A DNA stretch of 33,999 nucleotides from Eggerthella sp. CAG:209 (GTDB lineage: Bacteria; Actinomycetota; Coriobacteriia; Coriobacteriales; Eggerthellaceae). Positions 21,088 to 29,331 of the stretch are shown piece by piece (the stretch's first letter is position 1; each line of letters opens with the position of its first letter). Position numbers and translations under genes: made by a program. The notes below the pieces were generated by a model that was given only the letters and a program-made list of their open reading frames with translations, did no database searches and was not told the DNA's origin. The DNA lies in the NCBI GenBank assembly GCA_000436075.1, contig FR884606.1:4234-38232 (forward strand), in the 5' to 3' direction.

Positions 21088-23349
21088 TTATGTCCAGAAC
21101 TCAACCATTTCAATGAGATCTTGGTAAGCCCATGCGTATACATCGGAATACCAACCGGTTTCAGGTATGAAACAAATCAGGGTGGAGTACAGCAAACTCA
21201 GGAACACCAATACCCCCAGAACGCGAAGGAAGAGGCGATGCGCAAGCACCTTGGGTACCGCAGAGCTTCCCACCTTTAACTCTACGCCACGATCATCGTT
21301 CTCTTTATCAGGAGCCAGGGCATCATTCGCGATGAAACAAAGCAAAATAGAGGGAATCAACATTAGGATGCTGTAGTCGGCGGTATAGCGCTGCAGAATA
21401 CCCGCCATCTGAGCATCAAGACAAGCAACGATCAGCGCAGATGCCAGCATGGTCATCACGACGCTGGCAACGGTATGGGTAGAACGTTCCCTAATACGAT
21501 AGGAAAGGATCGGCTTGGCAAATGCCAGCACCCACAAAATAGGCAAGCAGACCAAAATACCGCCAAACGTCACTTCCTTGATGGTTTGGCCCAAGTACGT
21601 AGTATCGAATGTAGTGGGCTGAAGCCAAGGGAATACGCCAGTAGTAGTGGGGGTTTGCAGGAAGTAAGCGAACAAAGCTGGCAGCAAACGACCAGCGTTC
21701 ATGCCTCGCTGCGTCATGTCGTTTACTGTAAGGTTGTAATTTGCTCCAAAATCGAAGAATGAGCCAAAGCGCGCACGGTTGTACATCATGATGCCAGCGG
21801 CAACAACAAAATATGGCGCTAAAAGACATGCAAATTCCTTTGAGCCCTTCTTAGTGAACAGGTGCTTTTCGGTAATGAACTTGCGCCAGAACAGCGGGAA
21901 CGCTAGCAACGAGAAAATAAGGAACTGAGGACGACACGCAACCACAAGGGCCATGCACAGAGACCCAGCGAGATACCATCCTGCCGCTCTTTCCGTTGAC
22001 CGCCCATGAAGCCAAAAATACAAACCCCATACCGTAAATGCCAAGGCCATCGCAATTGGAAACGAATAGAACGTTGGGAACTTCACTAGATACAACATGC
22101 CCGAACAGGCCACCAAAGGCATTTGTAGCAAGAGGAATAAGCCTAAGCTAACACGCTTAAAATGATGTCGCGCAAAACGATCCATCAGAGCTGTTACACC
22201 CAGCACGAACATAATGCAAGCAATTAAAACGCCAATCGCAGTTGGGAAACTCGACCCTGTAAGTAAGTAGAACGGCAAATAGAACAGGAGCGCTGGCAAC
22301 ACGCCGAAATACACATAGTAATGACCCTCGTAGTATGCCACGTCGAACAAGTACGACTCACCCGTCTGCTTCTGCAATTCATCGCGCGCACCCTTGTCGT
22401 AGGGGTTGTCCATGTCTACCAGCCATTGAGGGGGCTCCGCTTCCAAATACAGCTGGCCATCAGCCATAGCCTTTGCGAGCTCAGCATATTGCTGAGCATT
22501 GTCTCCACCAACCTTATAGGTGTTTACGATGCTATGGCCGTCCCAGGATCCCGAATTGTAATTAGCCGTAGCAATACCAACCTGGTTTGATCCAAGCAAA
22601 AGATATGCAGTGAGAACGAAAACCTCGCAAGCTGTTGCCAACACGATGCATGCGCGGGAAAATCTCGGATGCTCCTTAACACGGCACCGATAAATGCTCG
22701 AGCCAGGTCGAAACACATAAAGCAAAAGCAGAACGGTAAACGTCAGGAAATAGCGAAGGCCATTGAACTCAAAGGGCTGACGCTCATTGATGACAACCGT
22801 ATTGAGAACAACGGGGTATCGTGCATCATCGTTTACGATTTCGATACGCAGGTTCTGAATTGTGCCTGAGCTCTCAAGGTACAGATACTGACTTTGCTCG
22901 CTATACGTTGATGCGTCTATTTCAGGAACGCCAAAGGTATATTCCGTCGTTGAAAAATAGGTTTCATGCGCAGCGTCGGTAAAGCTGATTTTGACCTTAA
23001 GGTTCTGAGCTGGCTGCGAATTATCGAAATCAAGGTGGATATTATTCACCACTTTGTTGAGATCGTAAAAATCTACAGCAGTCTTCGACTCAGTAAACTT
23101 GTACTGTTCGCTATGTCCCAATCCGAAATTTGACGTACCCGTATCGTTGGCATCAAGGCTAATACGATCAGCTAAATTGATCGGCTCATAGGTAGCTGAT
23201 CGAAAATAGTTCATATTGAACAAGAAGATTTCGAGGAGCAGCGCAACAACCGCGACCACGAAAATACGGGATAGCGCATGTTTGATTCGGCCTCGATTGG
23301 CTTTGGCGAGGTCTATGCAGTCAAGTGTAATGTCTTCAATAGGTTTCAT
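21088..23349 (-). CDS. Large polytopic membrane protein, glycosyltransferase-C-like
   Basis: A 753-residue protein with no confident family match by eye. One membrane helix near residues 26-45 is followed by a long exterior region (about 48-190, beta-rich, Asn/Asp-rich). At least nine further hydrophobic helices run from about residue 200 to 735. The segment YNRARFGSFFDFGANYNLTV, between helices, is typical of integral-membrane glycosyltransferase-like proteins of the GT39/GT-C type, which transfer sugars from lipid carriers on the outer face. A role in cell-surface glycan or teichoic-acid-like polymer assembly is possible. No strong ribosome binding site is visible before the ATG. It stands alone between the adk and por units with its own terminator. 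Confidence 0.6.
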   Translation of the reverse strand: MKPIEDITLDCIDLAKANRGRIKHALSRIFVVAVVALLLEIFLFNMNYFRSATYEPINLADRISLDANDTGTSNFGLGHSEQYKFTESKTAVDFYDLNKVVNNIHLDFDNSQPAQNLKVKISFTDAAHETYFSTTEYTFGVPEIDASTYSEQSQYLYLESSGTIQNLRIEIVNDDARYPVVLNTVVINERQPFEFNGLRYFLTFTVLLLLYVFRPGSSIYRCRVKEHPRFSRACIVLATACEVFVLTAYLLLGSNQVGIATANYNSGSWDGHSIVNTYKVGGDNAQQYAELAKAMADGQLYLEAEPPQWLVDMDNPYDKGARDELQKQTGESYLFDVAYYEGHYYVYFGVLPALLFYLPFYLLTGSSFPTAIGVLIACIMFVLGVTALMDRFARHHFKRVSLGLFLLLQMPLVACSGMLYLVKFPTFYSFPIAMALAFTVWGLYFWLHGRSTERAAGWYLAGSLCMALVVACRPQFLIFSLLAFPLFWRKFITEKHLFTKKGSKEFACLLAPYFVVAAGIMMYNRARFGSFFDFGANYNLTVNDMTQRGMNAGRLLPALFAYFLQTPTTTGVFPWLQPTTFDTTYLGQTIKEVTFGGILVCLPILWVLAFAKPILSYRIRERSTHTVASVVMTMLASALIVACLDAQMAGILQRYTADYSILMLIPSILLCFIANDALAPDKENDDRGVELKVGSSAVPKVLAHRLFLRVLGVLVFLSLLYSTLICFIPETGWYSDVYAWAYQDLIEMVEFWT

Positions 23350-23420
23350 AACGAATCATTTTACAAGATACGCTCGCACCATATTGGTTTCGCACTACTC
23401 TTTCAGAAGAAGCTCGAGAA

Positions 23421-23454
23421 TAAAAAAAAATCCCCGCATCAAATGATGCGGGGA
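23421..23454 (-). terminator. Terminator after adk
   Basis: A perfect 10-bp stem TCCCCGCATC (23431-23440) with its complement (23445-23454) and a 4-nt loop is followed by TTTTTTTTT on the minus strand. It is 17 bp past the adk stop codon. Confidence 0.95.
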
Positions 23455-23471
23455 CATATTGAGGCGCTTGC

Positions 23472-24098
23472 TTACAGGCCGAGCGTGGAAACGATTGCGT
23501 CGAATACCACCTGAGGATCACGATCGCCATCGATCTCCTTCAGGAGTTCGCAACCGCGGTAGTAGTCGATGAGCGGAGCAGTGGAGCTCTCGTAGACATC
23601 AAGGCGATTACGTACCGTTGCCTCGTTGTCGTCGTCACGCTGATACATTTCGCCATTGCACTTGGGGCAAGTAGCGTCAGCGTCGGAACCGATGTAACCG
23701 CAGTCACGACACATACGACGAGTGGTGAGACGCTTGATGATAACTTCCTTATCAACATCAACAAGAAGAGCAGCATCAAGAGGACGCTCGAGGGTAGAAA
23801 GTTCCGAATCAAGCGCAACAGCCTGAGTAGACGTGCGAGGGAAGCCGTCAAGGATGAAGCCATCGGCAGTGTCCGCGTCCTGAAGACGCTCTTTTACGAG
23901 GCCGATTACAACTTCATCGGGCACAAGATCGCCAGCATCCATGTACTTCTTAGCCTCAAGACCAAGAGGAGTCTGGTTCTTAACGGCAGCACGAAGCATG
24001 TCGCCGGTGGAGATATGAGCAAAGCCATACTTCTCTACCAGCTTTGCAGCCTGAGTGCCCTTACCAGCGCCCGGTGCGCCCAGCAAAACGATATTCAT
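23472..24098 (-). CDS. adk: Adenylate kinase, zinc-type LID
   Basis: A 208-residue adenylate kinase. The P-loop is GAPGAGKGT (7-15), followed by STGDMLRA, DGFPRTSTQA and the RNRLDVYESSTAPL segment. The LID carries a four-cysteine zinc site (C130, C133, C144, C147 in CRDCGY and CPKCNG), as in Gram-positive adenylate kinases. It interconverts ATP, AMP and two ADP in the cytoplasm. AAAGGAA precedes the ATG. It follows secY as in the normal spc operon, but a hairpin separates the two and a further terminator closes adk, so it forms its own unit. Confidence 0.96.
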   Translation of the reverse strand: MNIVLLGAPGAGKGTQAAKLVEKYGFAHISTGDMLRAAVKNQTPLGLEAKKYMDAGDLVPDEVVIGLVKERLQDADTADGFILDGFPRTSTQAVALDSELSTLERPLDAALLVDVDKEVIIKRLTTRRMCRDCGYIGSDADATCPKCNGEMYQRDDDNEATVRNRLDVYESSTAPLIDYYRGCELLKEIDGDRDPQVVFDAIVSTLGL

Positions 24099-24182
24099 GG
24101 AAATGTTCCTTTCGTAACACGATAGAAATCGATCAATCTATTTTAACAAATTGAAGCGGATTAAGAGCAAAGTGGCTTCAGT

Positions 24183-24214
24183 CATAAAAGAAAGGCGGCT
24201 GATTGCCGCCTTTC
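24183..24214 (-). terminator. Terminator after secY
   Basis: A 10-bp stem GAAAGGCGGC (24190-24199) with GCCGCCTTTC (24205-24214) is followed by TTTTATGAC on the minus strand. It begins four bases after the secY stop codon. The plus strand also has TTTTT after it, so it may work both ways. Confidence 0.88.
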
Positions 24215-24217
24215 TTT

Positions 24218-25498
24218 TTACTTGAAGAATCCGTCGTAGTTGTACATTTTCAACTGCGATTCGATCTTATTCATAGTGTCCAAAGCAACACCGATCATGA
24301 TGAGGATCGAGGTACCGCCAAACGCCTGAATCAAAGAATTGTTCGTAAAGTAAAACAATATGGAAGGGATAACCGCAATAGCTGCGATGAAAATCGCACC
24401 AGGAAGCGTAACCCTGTGCAGGACATCCTTGATGTACTGCACAGTATTCTGACCAGGACGAATACCAGGAATAAACCCGCCCTGACGCTGAAGGTTTTCC
24501 GCAGTGTCTTCAGGATTGAAAACAATCGAGGTGTAGAAGTATGCGAAGAACACAATAAGCAGCGCGGTGAGGATCCAGTTCACCCAACCTGCCGAAATAG
24601 CGTTAGCAGCCATGGTGAGCCAATCAACATTGAACAAAGCAGCGATCTGCGCAGGGAAATAAATCAAGCAGCTTGCAAAGATGATAGGAATAACACCTGC
24701 AGCGTTGATCTTGATGGGAAGGTAAGAGCTCTGACCGCCCATAACCTTACGACCCTGAACGCGCTTTGCATAACTAATTGGGATACGACGCTGAGCACGC
24801 TCCACGAAGATAATCGCAGGGATGCAAAGCAGTACCACAACCAAAATGAGGACGGTTACCGCAATGCCCATACCCATATCTGCATTCAGGTTGATCGACG
24901 AGAAGATCGCCGACGGAACCGAAGAAATGATAGACACGAAGATGATCAGCGACATGCCATTGCCAACACCATGCTGAGTGATGAGCTCGCCCATCCACAT
25001 GATCAAAGCAGTGCCAACTACTAGAGTGAACACTACCAAGATGTCAGTGACGATCTCGGGAACAGCGGTGCTAAAAACAACACCATAAGCCTCAGACTTG
25101 AAGAGGAAAAGGTAACCAATAGCGTTGATCAAGCCCAGACCAAGCGTAAGGTAACGCGTAACCTGAGTGATGCGACGTCTGCCCGTTTCGCCCTCTTTAG
25201 CCCAGCGGCCTACGGCAGGGATAACACCTTGCATCAACTGCATAATGATAGATGCAGTGATGTACGGCATAATACCCAGTGCAAATACCGAGAAGTTCGA
25301 CAGAGCACCGCCAGTGAAAAGGTCGAGCATAACCATCGAGACACCCTGCTGAGAAAAAGAATCAGCAAATGCCTGGAATGGAATGCCCGGCACCGGCAGG
25401 TAAGCGCCGAATCGGTAAAGCACTAAGATGCCGAGAGTGAACAGGATTTTATTCCTGAGCTCAGGTACCTTGAACGCCTGTACGAGGGAACTTAGCAA
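24218..25498 (-). CDS. secY: Preprotein translocase subunit SecY
   Basis: A 426-residue translocon core with ten predicted membrane helices. It begins MLSSLVQAFKVPELRNKILF, has ALGIMPYITASIIMQLM, the HGVGNGMSLIIF segment, the cytosolic GRKVMGGQSSYLPIKINAAGVIP loop (read in two parts) and a C-terminal KMYNYDGFFK tail. It forms the SecYEG channel for secreted and membrane proteins. Start is TTG 25498, overlapping the rplO stop by seven bases, so translation is coupled; no ATG start would keep the conserved N-terminus. A terminator directly follows. Confidence 0.97.
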   Translation of the reverse strand: MLSSLVQAFKVPELRNKILFTLGILVLYRFGAYLPVPGIPFQAFADSFSQQGVSMVMLDLFTGGALSNFSVFALGIMPYITASIIMQLMQGVIPAVGRWAKEGETGRRRITQVTRYLTLGLGLINAIGYLFLFKSEAYGVVFSTAVPEIVTDILVVFTLVVGTALIMWMGELITQHGVGNGMSLIIFVSIISSVPSAIFSSINLNADMGMGIAVTVLILVVVLLCIPAIIFVERAQRRIPISYAKRVQGRKVMGGQSSYLPIKINAAGVIPIIFASCLIYFPAQIAALFNVDWLTMAANAISAGWVNWILTALLIVFFAYFYTSIVFNPEDTAENLQRQGGFIPGIRPGQNTVQYIKDVLHRVTLPGAIFIAAIAVIPSILFYFTNNSLIQAFGGTSILIMIGVALDTMNKIESQLKMYNYDGFFK

Positions 25499-25941
25499 GG
25501 CTCTTCGACCTTTCCGCCAGCTGCCTCGATCTTAGCCTTTGCGGAAGCGGAAACCTTGTCAACCTTAACGGTTACAGCCTTGGTGATTTCGCCGTCGCCC
25601 AGAACCTTAACAAGATCGGTGGAGTGCTTGATGATGCCCTTAGCTACGAGGGATTCACCGTCTACTACTTCGCCAGCTTCGTAGTACTTCTCGATACGGC
25701 TAACGTTAACGGGAAGGTACTCAACATGGTTGATGTTGCGGAAGCCAGGGAGCTTAGGAAGACGACGAGCCAGAGGAGTCTGGCCACCTTCGAAGCCGTT
25801 GCCCTTACCGCCACCAGAACGAGACTTCTGACCGTTCAAACCACGACCAGCGGTCTTGCCGGTACCAGATGCGGGACCGCGACCTACGCGCTTGCAGCTG
25901 TGACGAGAACCCTCTGCGGGCTTCAGATCCTTAAGTTCCAT
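25492..25941 (-). CDS. rplO: 50S ribosomal protein L15
   Basis: 149 residues beginning MELKDLKPAEGSRHSCKRVG, with the Gly-rich SGTGKTAGRG...GGGKGNGFEGGQTPL segment and the C-terminal half typical of L15. AAGGAG lies upstream of the ATG. It is separated from rpmD by a terminator and about 275 bp, so it is the first gene of a rplO-secY unit, unlike the usual continuous spc operon. Confidence 0.97.
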   Translation of the reverse strand: MELKDLKPAEGSRHSCKRVGRGPASGTGKTAGRGLNGQKSRSGGGKGNGFEGGQTPLARRLPKLPGFRNINHVEYLPVNVSRIEKYYEAGEVVDGESLVAKGIIKHSTDLVKVLGDGEITKAVTVKVDKVSASAKAKIEAAGGKVEEPC

Positions 25942-26216
25942 GTTTTCTGTTTCTCCTTTTTTACGCTGTCTCTACCCCACTGCTTGGAATAGAGGTCGGC
26001 AGCTCGCCGCCGACGAACTTACAAACTAGATCATTATGCCATAGGTTGAAACCAAATGGAGGGCAAAACTCAATAAGCTAGAGATAGCCCATCATAAGTT
26101 AAACAATTGAATCAAATGCCCTGTAGATACAGGAATCGTATTGGACCGAAACCGATATGCTTTCTGGCTTTTTCATGCGCCACACTTCGATCCGCATAAT
26201 GCCCATTACAAGAATA
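25942..26216 (-). promoter_or_regulatory. Leader and presumed promoter of rplO-secY
   Basis: A 275-bp gap with no gene. CATAAT at 26033-26038 on the minus strand is a possible -10 with no clear -35. A GTCGGC/GCCGAC hairpin (25995-26014) lies in the transcript leader about 54 bases before the rplO start and might serve autoregulation. The presence of the upstream terminator makes a promoter here necessary. Confidence 0.5.
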
Positions 26217-26243
26217 GAAAAGCCCCGCTCATTGAGCGGGGCT
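26217..26243 (-). terminator. Terminator between rpmD and rplO
   Basis: A perfect 10-bp stem AGCCCCGCTC/GAGCGGGGCT (26221-26243, loop ATT) is followed by TTTTC on the minus strand. It starts nine bases after the rpmD stop codon and splits the spc operon. Confidence 0.93.
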
Positions 26244-26251
26244 TTATACAT

Positions 26252-26440
26252 TTAAAGTTCTTCTACCTCTACGAGGTGCTGAACCTTGAAGATCATGCCA
26301 CGAATACCAGGATTGTCTACCTGCTCAACCGTGCGACCGATCTTACCAAGGCCAAGAGCCTTCAGGGTGCGACCCTGATCGTACTTGTAGCCGATGGAGC
26401 TCTTTACCTGGGTGATGCGCAGTTTCTTTGCGTCAGCCAT
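26252..26440 (-). CDS. rpmD: 50S ribosomal protein L30
   Basis: 62 residues, MADAKKLRITQVKSSIGY then LKALGLGKIGRTVEQVDNP, full length for bacterial L30. It starts two bases after the rpsE stop, sharing the spc order rpsE-rpmD. It is the last gene before the terminator at 26217-26243. Confidence 0.96.
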   Translation of the reverse strand: MADAKKLRITQVKSSIGYKYDQGRTLKALGLGKIGRTVEQVDNPGIRGMIFKVQHLVEVEEL

Positions 26441-26442
26441 TA

Positions 26443-26967
26443 CTAGTTCTCCTTCCAGCCATAAATCTTAGCTACAGAGATACCGCGGCGAGCAGAAACT
26501 GCCTCGGGGCTCTGCATTTCCTTAAGACCTTCAGCGACAGCCTTAACAATGTTAAGAACGTTGTCGGTGCCGAGGGACTTAGCGAAAACATCCTTTACGC
26601 CAGCGAGTTCGAGAACGGCACGAGCTGCGCCGCCAGCGATAACGCCGGTACCAGGAGTAGCGGGCTTAAGGAGAACGCGACCAGCGCCATACTCACCGAT
26701 GATGTCGTGAGGAAGCGTGCCTGCCTCGGTCAGAGGAATGGAGAACATGTTCTTCTTCGCATCCTCTACGCCCTTCTTGATGGCGGTGGGAACTTCCTGG
26801 GACTTGCCCATGCCGATACCCACGCGACCCTTACCGTCACCAACAACTACCAGAGCGGTGAGTGCAAAACGACGACCACCCTTGACAACCTTGGAGACGC
26901 GATTGATATAGACGACGCGTTCCTGAAGTTCGGGAACGCCTGCCTGGTTTTCTTGCTTACGAGCCAT
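26443..26967 (-). CDS. rpsE: 30S ribosomal protein S5
   Basis: 174 residues. VVYINRVSKVVKGGRRFALTA opens the double-stranded RNA-binding domain and VVVGDGKGRVGIGMGKSQEVP follows. The C-terminal domain carries GTGVIAGGAARAVLELAG and KSLGTDNVLNIVKA. It takes part in decoding fidelity and lies in the normal rplR-rpsE-rpmD order. Confidence 0.97.
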   Translation of the reverse strand: MARKQENQAGVPELQERVVYINRVSKVVKGGRRFALTALVVVGDGKGRVGIGMGKSQEVPTAIKKGVEDAKKNMFSIPLTEAGTLPHDIIGEYGAGRVLLKPATPGTGVIAGGAARAVLELAGVKDVFAKSLGTDNVLNIVKAVAEGLKEMQSPEAVSARRGISVAKIYGWKEN

Positions 26968-26983
26968 AGACCTTAACCCTCTC

Positions 26984-27352
26984 TTAGAACTTCAGGCCTG
27001 CTTCGCGGGCACCATCGGCAACTGCCTTGATGCGACCGTGATACAGATTGCCACCGCGGTCGAATACAACCTCGGTAACACCGTTTTCCTGTGCTTTCTT
27101 ACCGATGATCAGACCGAGAGCTGCAGCGCCATCTACAGTAGCACCGCTCTTCTCGGTTGCCTTGAACTCGGGACCGAGGGTGGAAACACCACAAATGGTC
27201 TTACCGGCAACGTCGTCGATAACCTGAGCATACATGTTCGAGTTAGAACGCGTAATGCACAAACGCGGACGGGCAGCCGTACCAGAGATCTTGCCACGAA
27301 CACGAGTGTGACGACGGCGCAGCCCAGCCTGTTTCTTTTGAAGCTTCTTCAT
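26984..27352 (-). CDS. rplR: 50S ribosomal protein L18
   Basis: 122 residues with the basic N-terminus LRRRHTRVRGKISGTAARPR, YAQVIDDVAGKTICGVST, and the C-terminal VVFDRGGNLYHGRIKAVADG. It binds 5S rRNA with L5. AAGGGA precedes the ATG. It has the usual position between rplF and rpsE. Confidence 0.97.
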   Translation of the reverse strand: MKKLQKKQAGLRRRHTRVRGKISGTAARPRLCITRSNSNMYAQVIDDVAGKTICGVSTLGPEFKATEKSGATVDGAAALGLIIGKKAQENGVTEVVFDRGGNLYHGRIKAVADGAREAGLKF

Positions 27353-27387
27353 AAGTAGATTCCCTTCAATACTTCGCTACTGAGCTA

Positions 27388-27930
27388 CTACTCAGACTTT
27401 GCGGCCTTGCCGAGCTTACGACGGACATACTCGCCTTCATAGCGAACACCTTTGCCCTTGTAAGGCTCAGGCTTACGCCATGCGCGGATGTCGGCAGCAA
27501 CCTGGCCGACCTGTTCCTTGCTGATGCCCTTTACGATAATCTCGGTCTGGCTAGGAACTTCGAAGGTAATGTTTTCGGGAGCCTTAACAATAACCGGATG
27601 AGAGTAACCGAGCTGGATCTCCAGATCAGAACCCTTGAGCGCAGCACGATAACCAACGCCTACGAGCTCAAGCTTCTTAGAGTAACCGTCATGAACGCCC
27701 TCTACCATGTTGTGGATAAGGGTGCGCGTAAGGCCATGAAGGCTCTTTGCCTGACGAGAATCGTCGGGACGCTCAACAATAACCTCTTCGCCCTCAACCT
27801 TGATGGTCATCATGGGGTTGAATTCACGAGTAAGTTCACCCTTGCTGCCCTTTACGGTAACAACGTGGCCGTCAACCTTAACCTCAACGCCAGAAGGAAT
27901 AGCAACAGGGATCTTACCAATACGAGACAT
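27388..27930 (-). CDS. rplF: 50S ribosomal protein L6
   Basis: 180 residues, MSRIGKIPVAIPSGVEVKVD, then KGSKGELTREF and the C-terminal signature PEPYKGKGVRYEGE. Two L6 repeats are present and the length is normal. AAGGAG stands five bases before the ATG. Confidence 0.97.
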   Translation of the reverse strand: MSRIGKIPVAIPSGVEVKVDGHVVTVKGSKGELTREFNPMMTIKVEGEEVIVERPDDSRQAKSLHGLTRTLIHNMVEGVHDGYSKKLELVGVGYRAALKGSDLEIQLGYSHPVIVKAPENITFEVPSQTEIIVKGISKEQVGQVAADIRAWRKPEPYKGKGVRYEGEYVRRKLGKAAKSE

Positions 27931-27946
27931 TTGTGCTCCTTCCTTC

Positions 27947-28345
27947 CTACCAGATGTACGCCATGACTTCGCCGCCGACGCCTTCCTTGCGTGCGTCGCG
28001 GTCGGTCATAACGCCCTTGCTCGTCGAAATAACAGCAGTACCAAGACCACCGAGAACGCGAGGAAGCTCGTCCTTACCAGCATAAATGCGCAGACCAGGC
28101 TTGGAGATGCGCTTGATGCCGCGAATAGTGCGAGCCTTCTTCTCACCGTACTTGAGGGTGATGGTCAGAACGTCGCGGGGCTGAGCCGGCTCGATTTCGA
28201 AGCCGTTGATGTAGCCCTCTTCCTGCATGATGCGGGCGATTTCGACAAGCTTCTTGCTGGACGGCATGGAAACCGTCTGCTTGCCAGCAGAGTTAGCGTT
28301 ACGCACACGCGTAAGCATATCTGCAATAGGATCGTTCATGCTCAT
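27947..28345 (-). CDS. rpsH: 30S ribosomal protein S8
   Basis: 132 residues beginning MSMNDPIADMLTRVRNANSA and ending GVGGEVMAYIW. The C-terminal STSKGVMTDRDAR matches the family signature. Start ATG 28345 has AAAGGAG upstream; the longer frame to 28393 adds a basic stretch with no binding site. S8 is often the translational repressor of the spc operon through a site near rplE, not examined in detail here. Confidence 0.96.
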   Translation of the reverse strand: MSMNDPIADMLTRVRNANSAGKQTVSMPSSKKLVEIARIMQEEGYINGFEIEPAQPRDVLTITLKYGEKKARTIRGIKRISKPGLRIYAGKDELPRVLGGLGTAVISTSKGVMTDRDARKEGVGGEVMAYIW

Positions 28346-28456
28346 TGTTGTGTTTCTCCTTTGTTCATGATGAGCCGAAAAGCCGGTTCGCATGCACCCA
28401 TGATGTATGCGCCTTGACTAACGGCACTCAACAACGTGACTGGGTTGATAAGGTTC

Positions 28457-28642
28457 CTACCAGGAAGCCTTGGTCACGCCGGGCAGTTCGCCTTTGTTAG
28501 CGAGCTCACGAAGGCAGACGCGGCACAGACCGAACTTGCGGTAGTACGCACGGGGGCGACCACAGCGAGCACAGCGATTGTGCTGACGCGTCGAGAACTT
28601 CGGCTCTCGCTTGGACTTGGCGATCATCGATTTCTTAGCCAT
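28457..28642 (-). CDS. rpsZ: 30S ribosomal protein S14, zinc type
   Basis: A 61-residue short S14 with the zinc ribbon C24, C27, C40 and C43 (RCARCGRPRAYYRKFGLCRVC). This C+ form, also called rpsN1 or rpsN type Z, needs zinc; many bacteria carry a zinc-free paralogue elsewhere for zinc shortage. It stands between rplE and rpsH as usual. Confidence 0.96.
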   Translation of the reverse strand: MAKKSMIAKSKREPKFSTRQHNRCARCGRPRAYYRKFGLCRVCLRELANKGELPGVTKASW

Positions 28643-28684
28643 TCAAAATCCTTCTTTCCTATAACCAATTCTCTAAACGAGAAG

Positions 28685-29236
28685 TTAGTTTTCCTTTTTG
28701 AACGGGAAGCCCATGGCAACCATAAGTGCCTTGGCGCCTTCATTGTTTTCAGCCGTGGTTACGAACGTAATGTCCATACCACGAGTGCGATCGATCTTGT
28801 CGTACTCGATCTCGGGGAAGATAAGCTGCTCAGTGAGGCCCATGGTGTAGTTGCCTCGACCGTCGAAGCTGTTGGGGTTGCAACCACGGAAGTCACGTAC
28901 GCGAGGAAGCGCAGTGGACATCAAGCGGTCGAAGAACTCCCACATGCGGTCACCGCGAAGGGTAACCTTGCAACCAATTGCCTGGCCTTCACGCAGATGG
29001 AAGCCTGCGATGGACTTCTTAGCGCGGGTAACCATAGGCTGCTGACCGGTGATGGTACGCAGGTCGGCGATTGCGCCGTCAAGAAGCTTCTTGTCGCCAG
29101 CGGCACGACCTACACCCATGTTAATAACGATCTTCTCAAGGCGAGGGATCTGATTAACATTAGTGAGACCGAGCTCCTTGAAAAGCTGGTCGCGTACTTC
29201 GTTTACATACTTTTCCTTCAGACGAGGAGTAGCCAT
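28685..29236 (-). CDS. rplE: 50S ribosomal protein L5
   Basis: 183 residues, MATPRLKEKYVNEVRDQLFK then IPRLEKIVINMGVG and the C-terminal GMDITFVTTAENNEGAKALM. It binds 5S rRNA and the P-site tRNA. ATG 29236 is preferred over the upstream TTG at 29272 because the family begins here. Only a weak TTAGGACA is next to it, which fits translation partly coupled to rplX or controlled by the leader hairpins at 29268-29308. Confidence 0.96.
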   Translation of the reverse strand: MATPRLKEKYVNEVRDQLFKELGLTNVNQIPRLEKIVINMGVGRAAGDKKLLDGAIADLRTITGQQPMVTRAKKSIAGFHLREGQAIGCKVTLRGDRMWEFFDRLMSTALPRVRDFRGCNPNSFDGRGNYTMGLTEQLIFPEIEYDKIDRTRGMDITFVTTAENNEGAKALMVAMGFPFKKEN

Positions 29237-29267
29237 TGTCCTAAAAAACCTTTCTCGATGAATTAAA

Positions 29268-29308
29268 CGCAAGATTTCCGACCTTGCGTCCCCCGCATTA
29301 CGCGGGGG
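29268..29308 (-). other. Two tandem hairpins between rplX and rplE
   Basis: CGCAAG/CTTGCG (29268-29273 with 29283-29288) stands next to CCCCCGC/GCGGGGG (29290-29296 with 29302-29308). The second is a very stable 7-bp GC stem with a 5-nt loop. Neither has a T-run on the minus strand, so a control or processing structure is more likely than termination. Confidence 0.65.
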
Positions 29309-29331
29309 TCATAAAAGCACGGCTAAATATT

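Noticed and set aside
24203..25024. 273-codon plus-strand frame over secY
   Set aside because: Antisense to the SecY coding region, low-complexity composition (Asn/Arg/Asp), no family.
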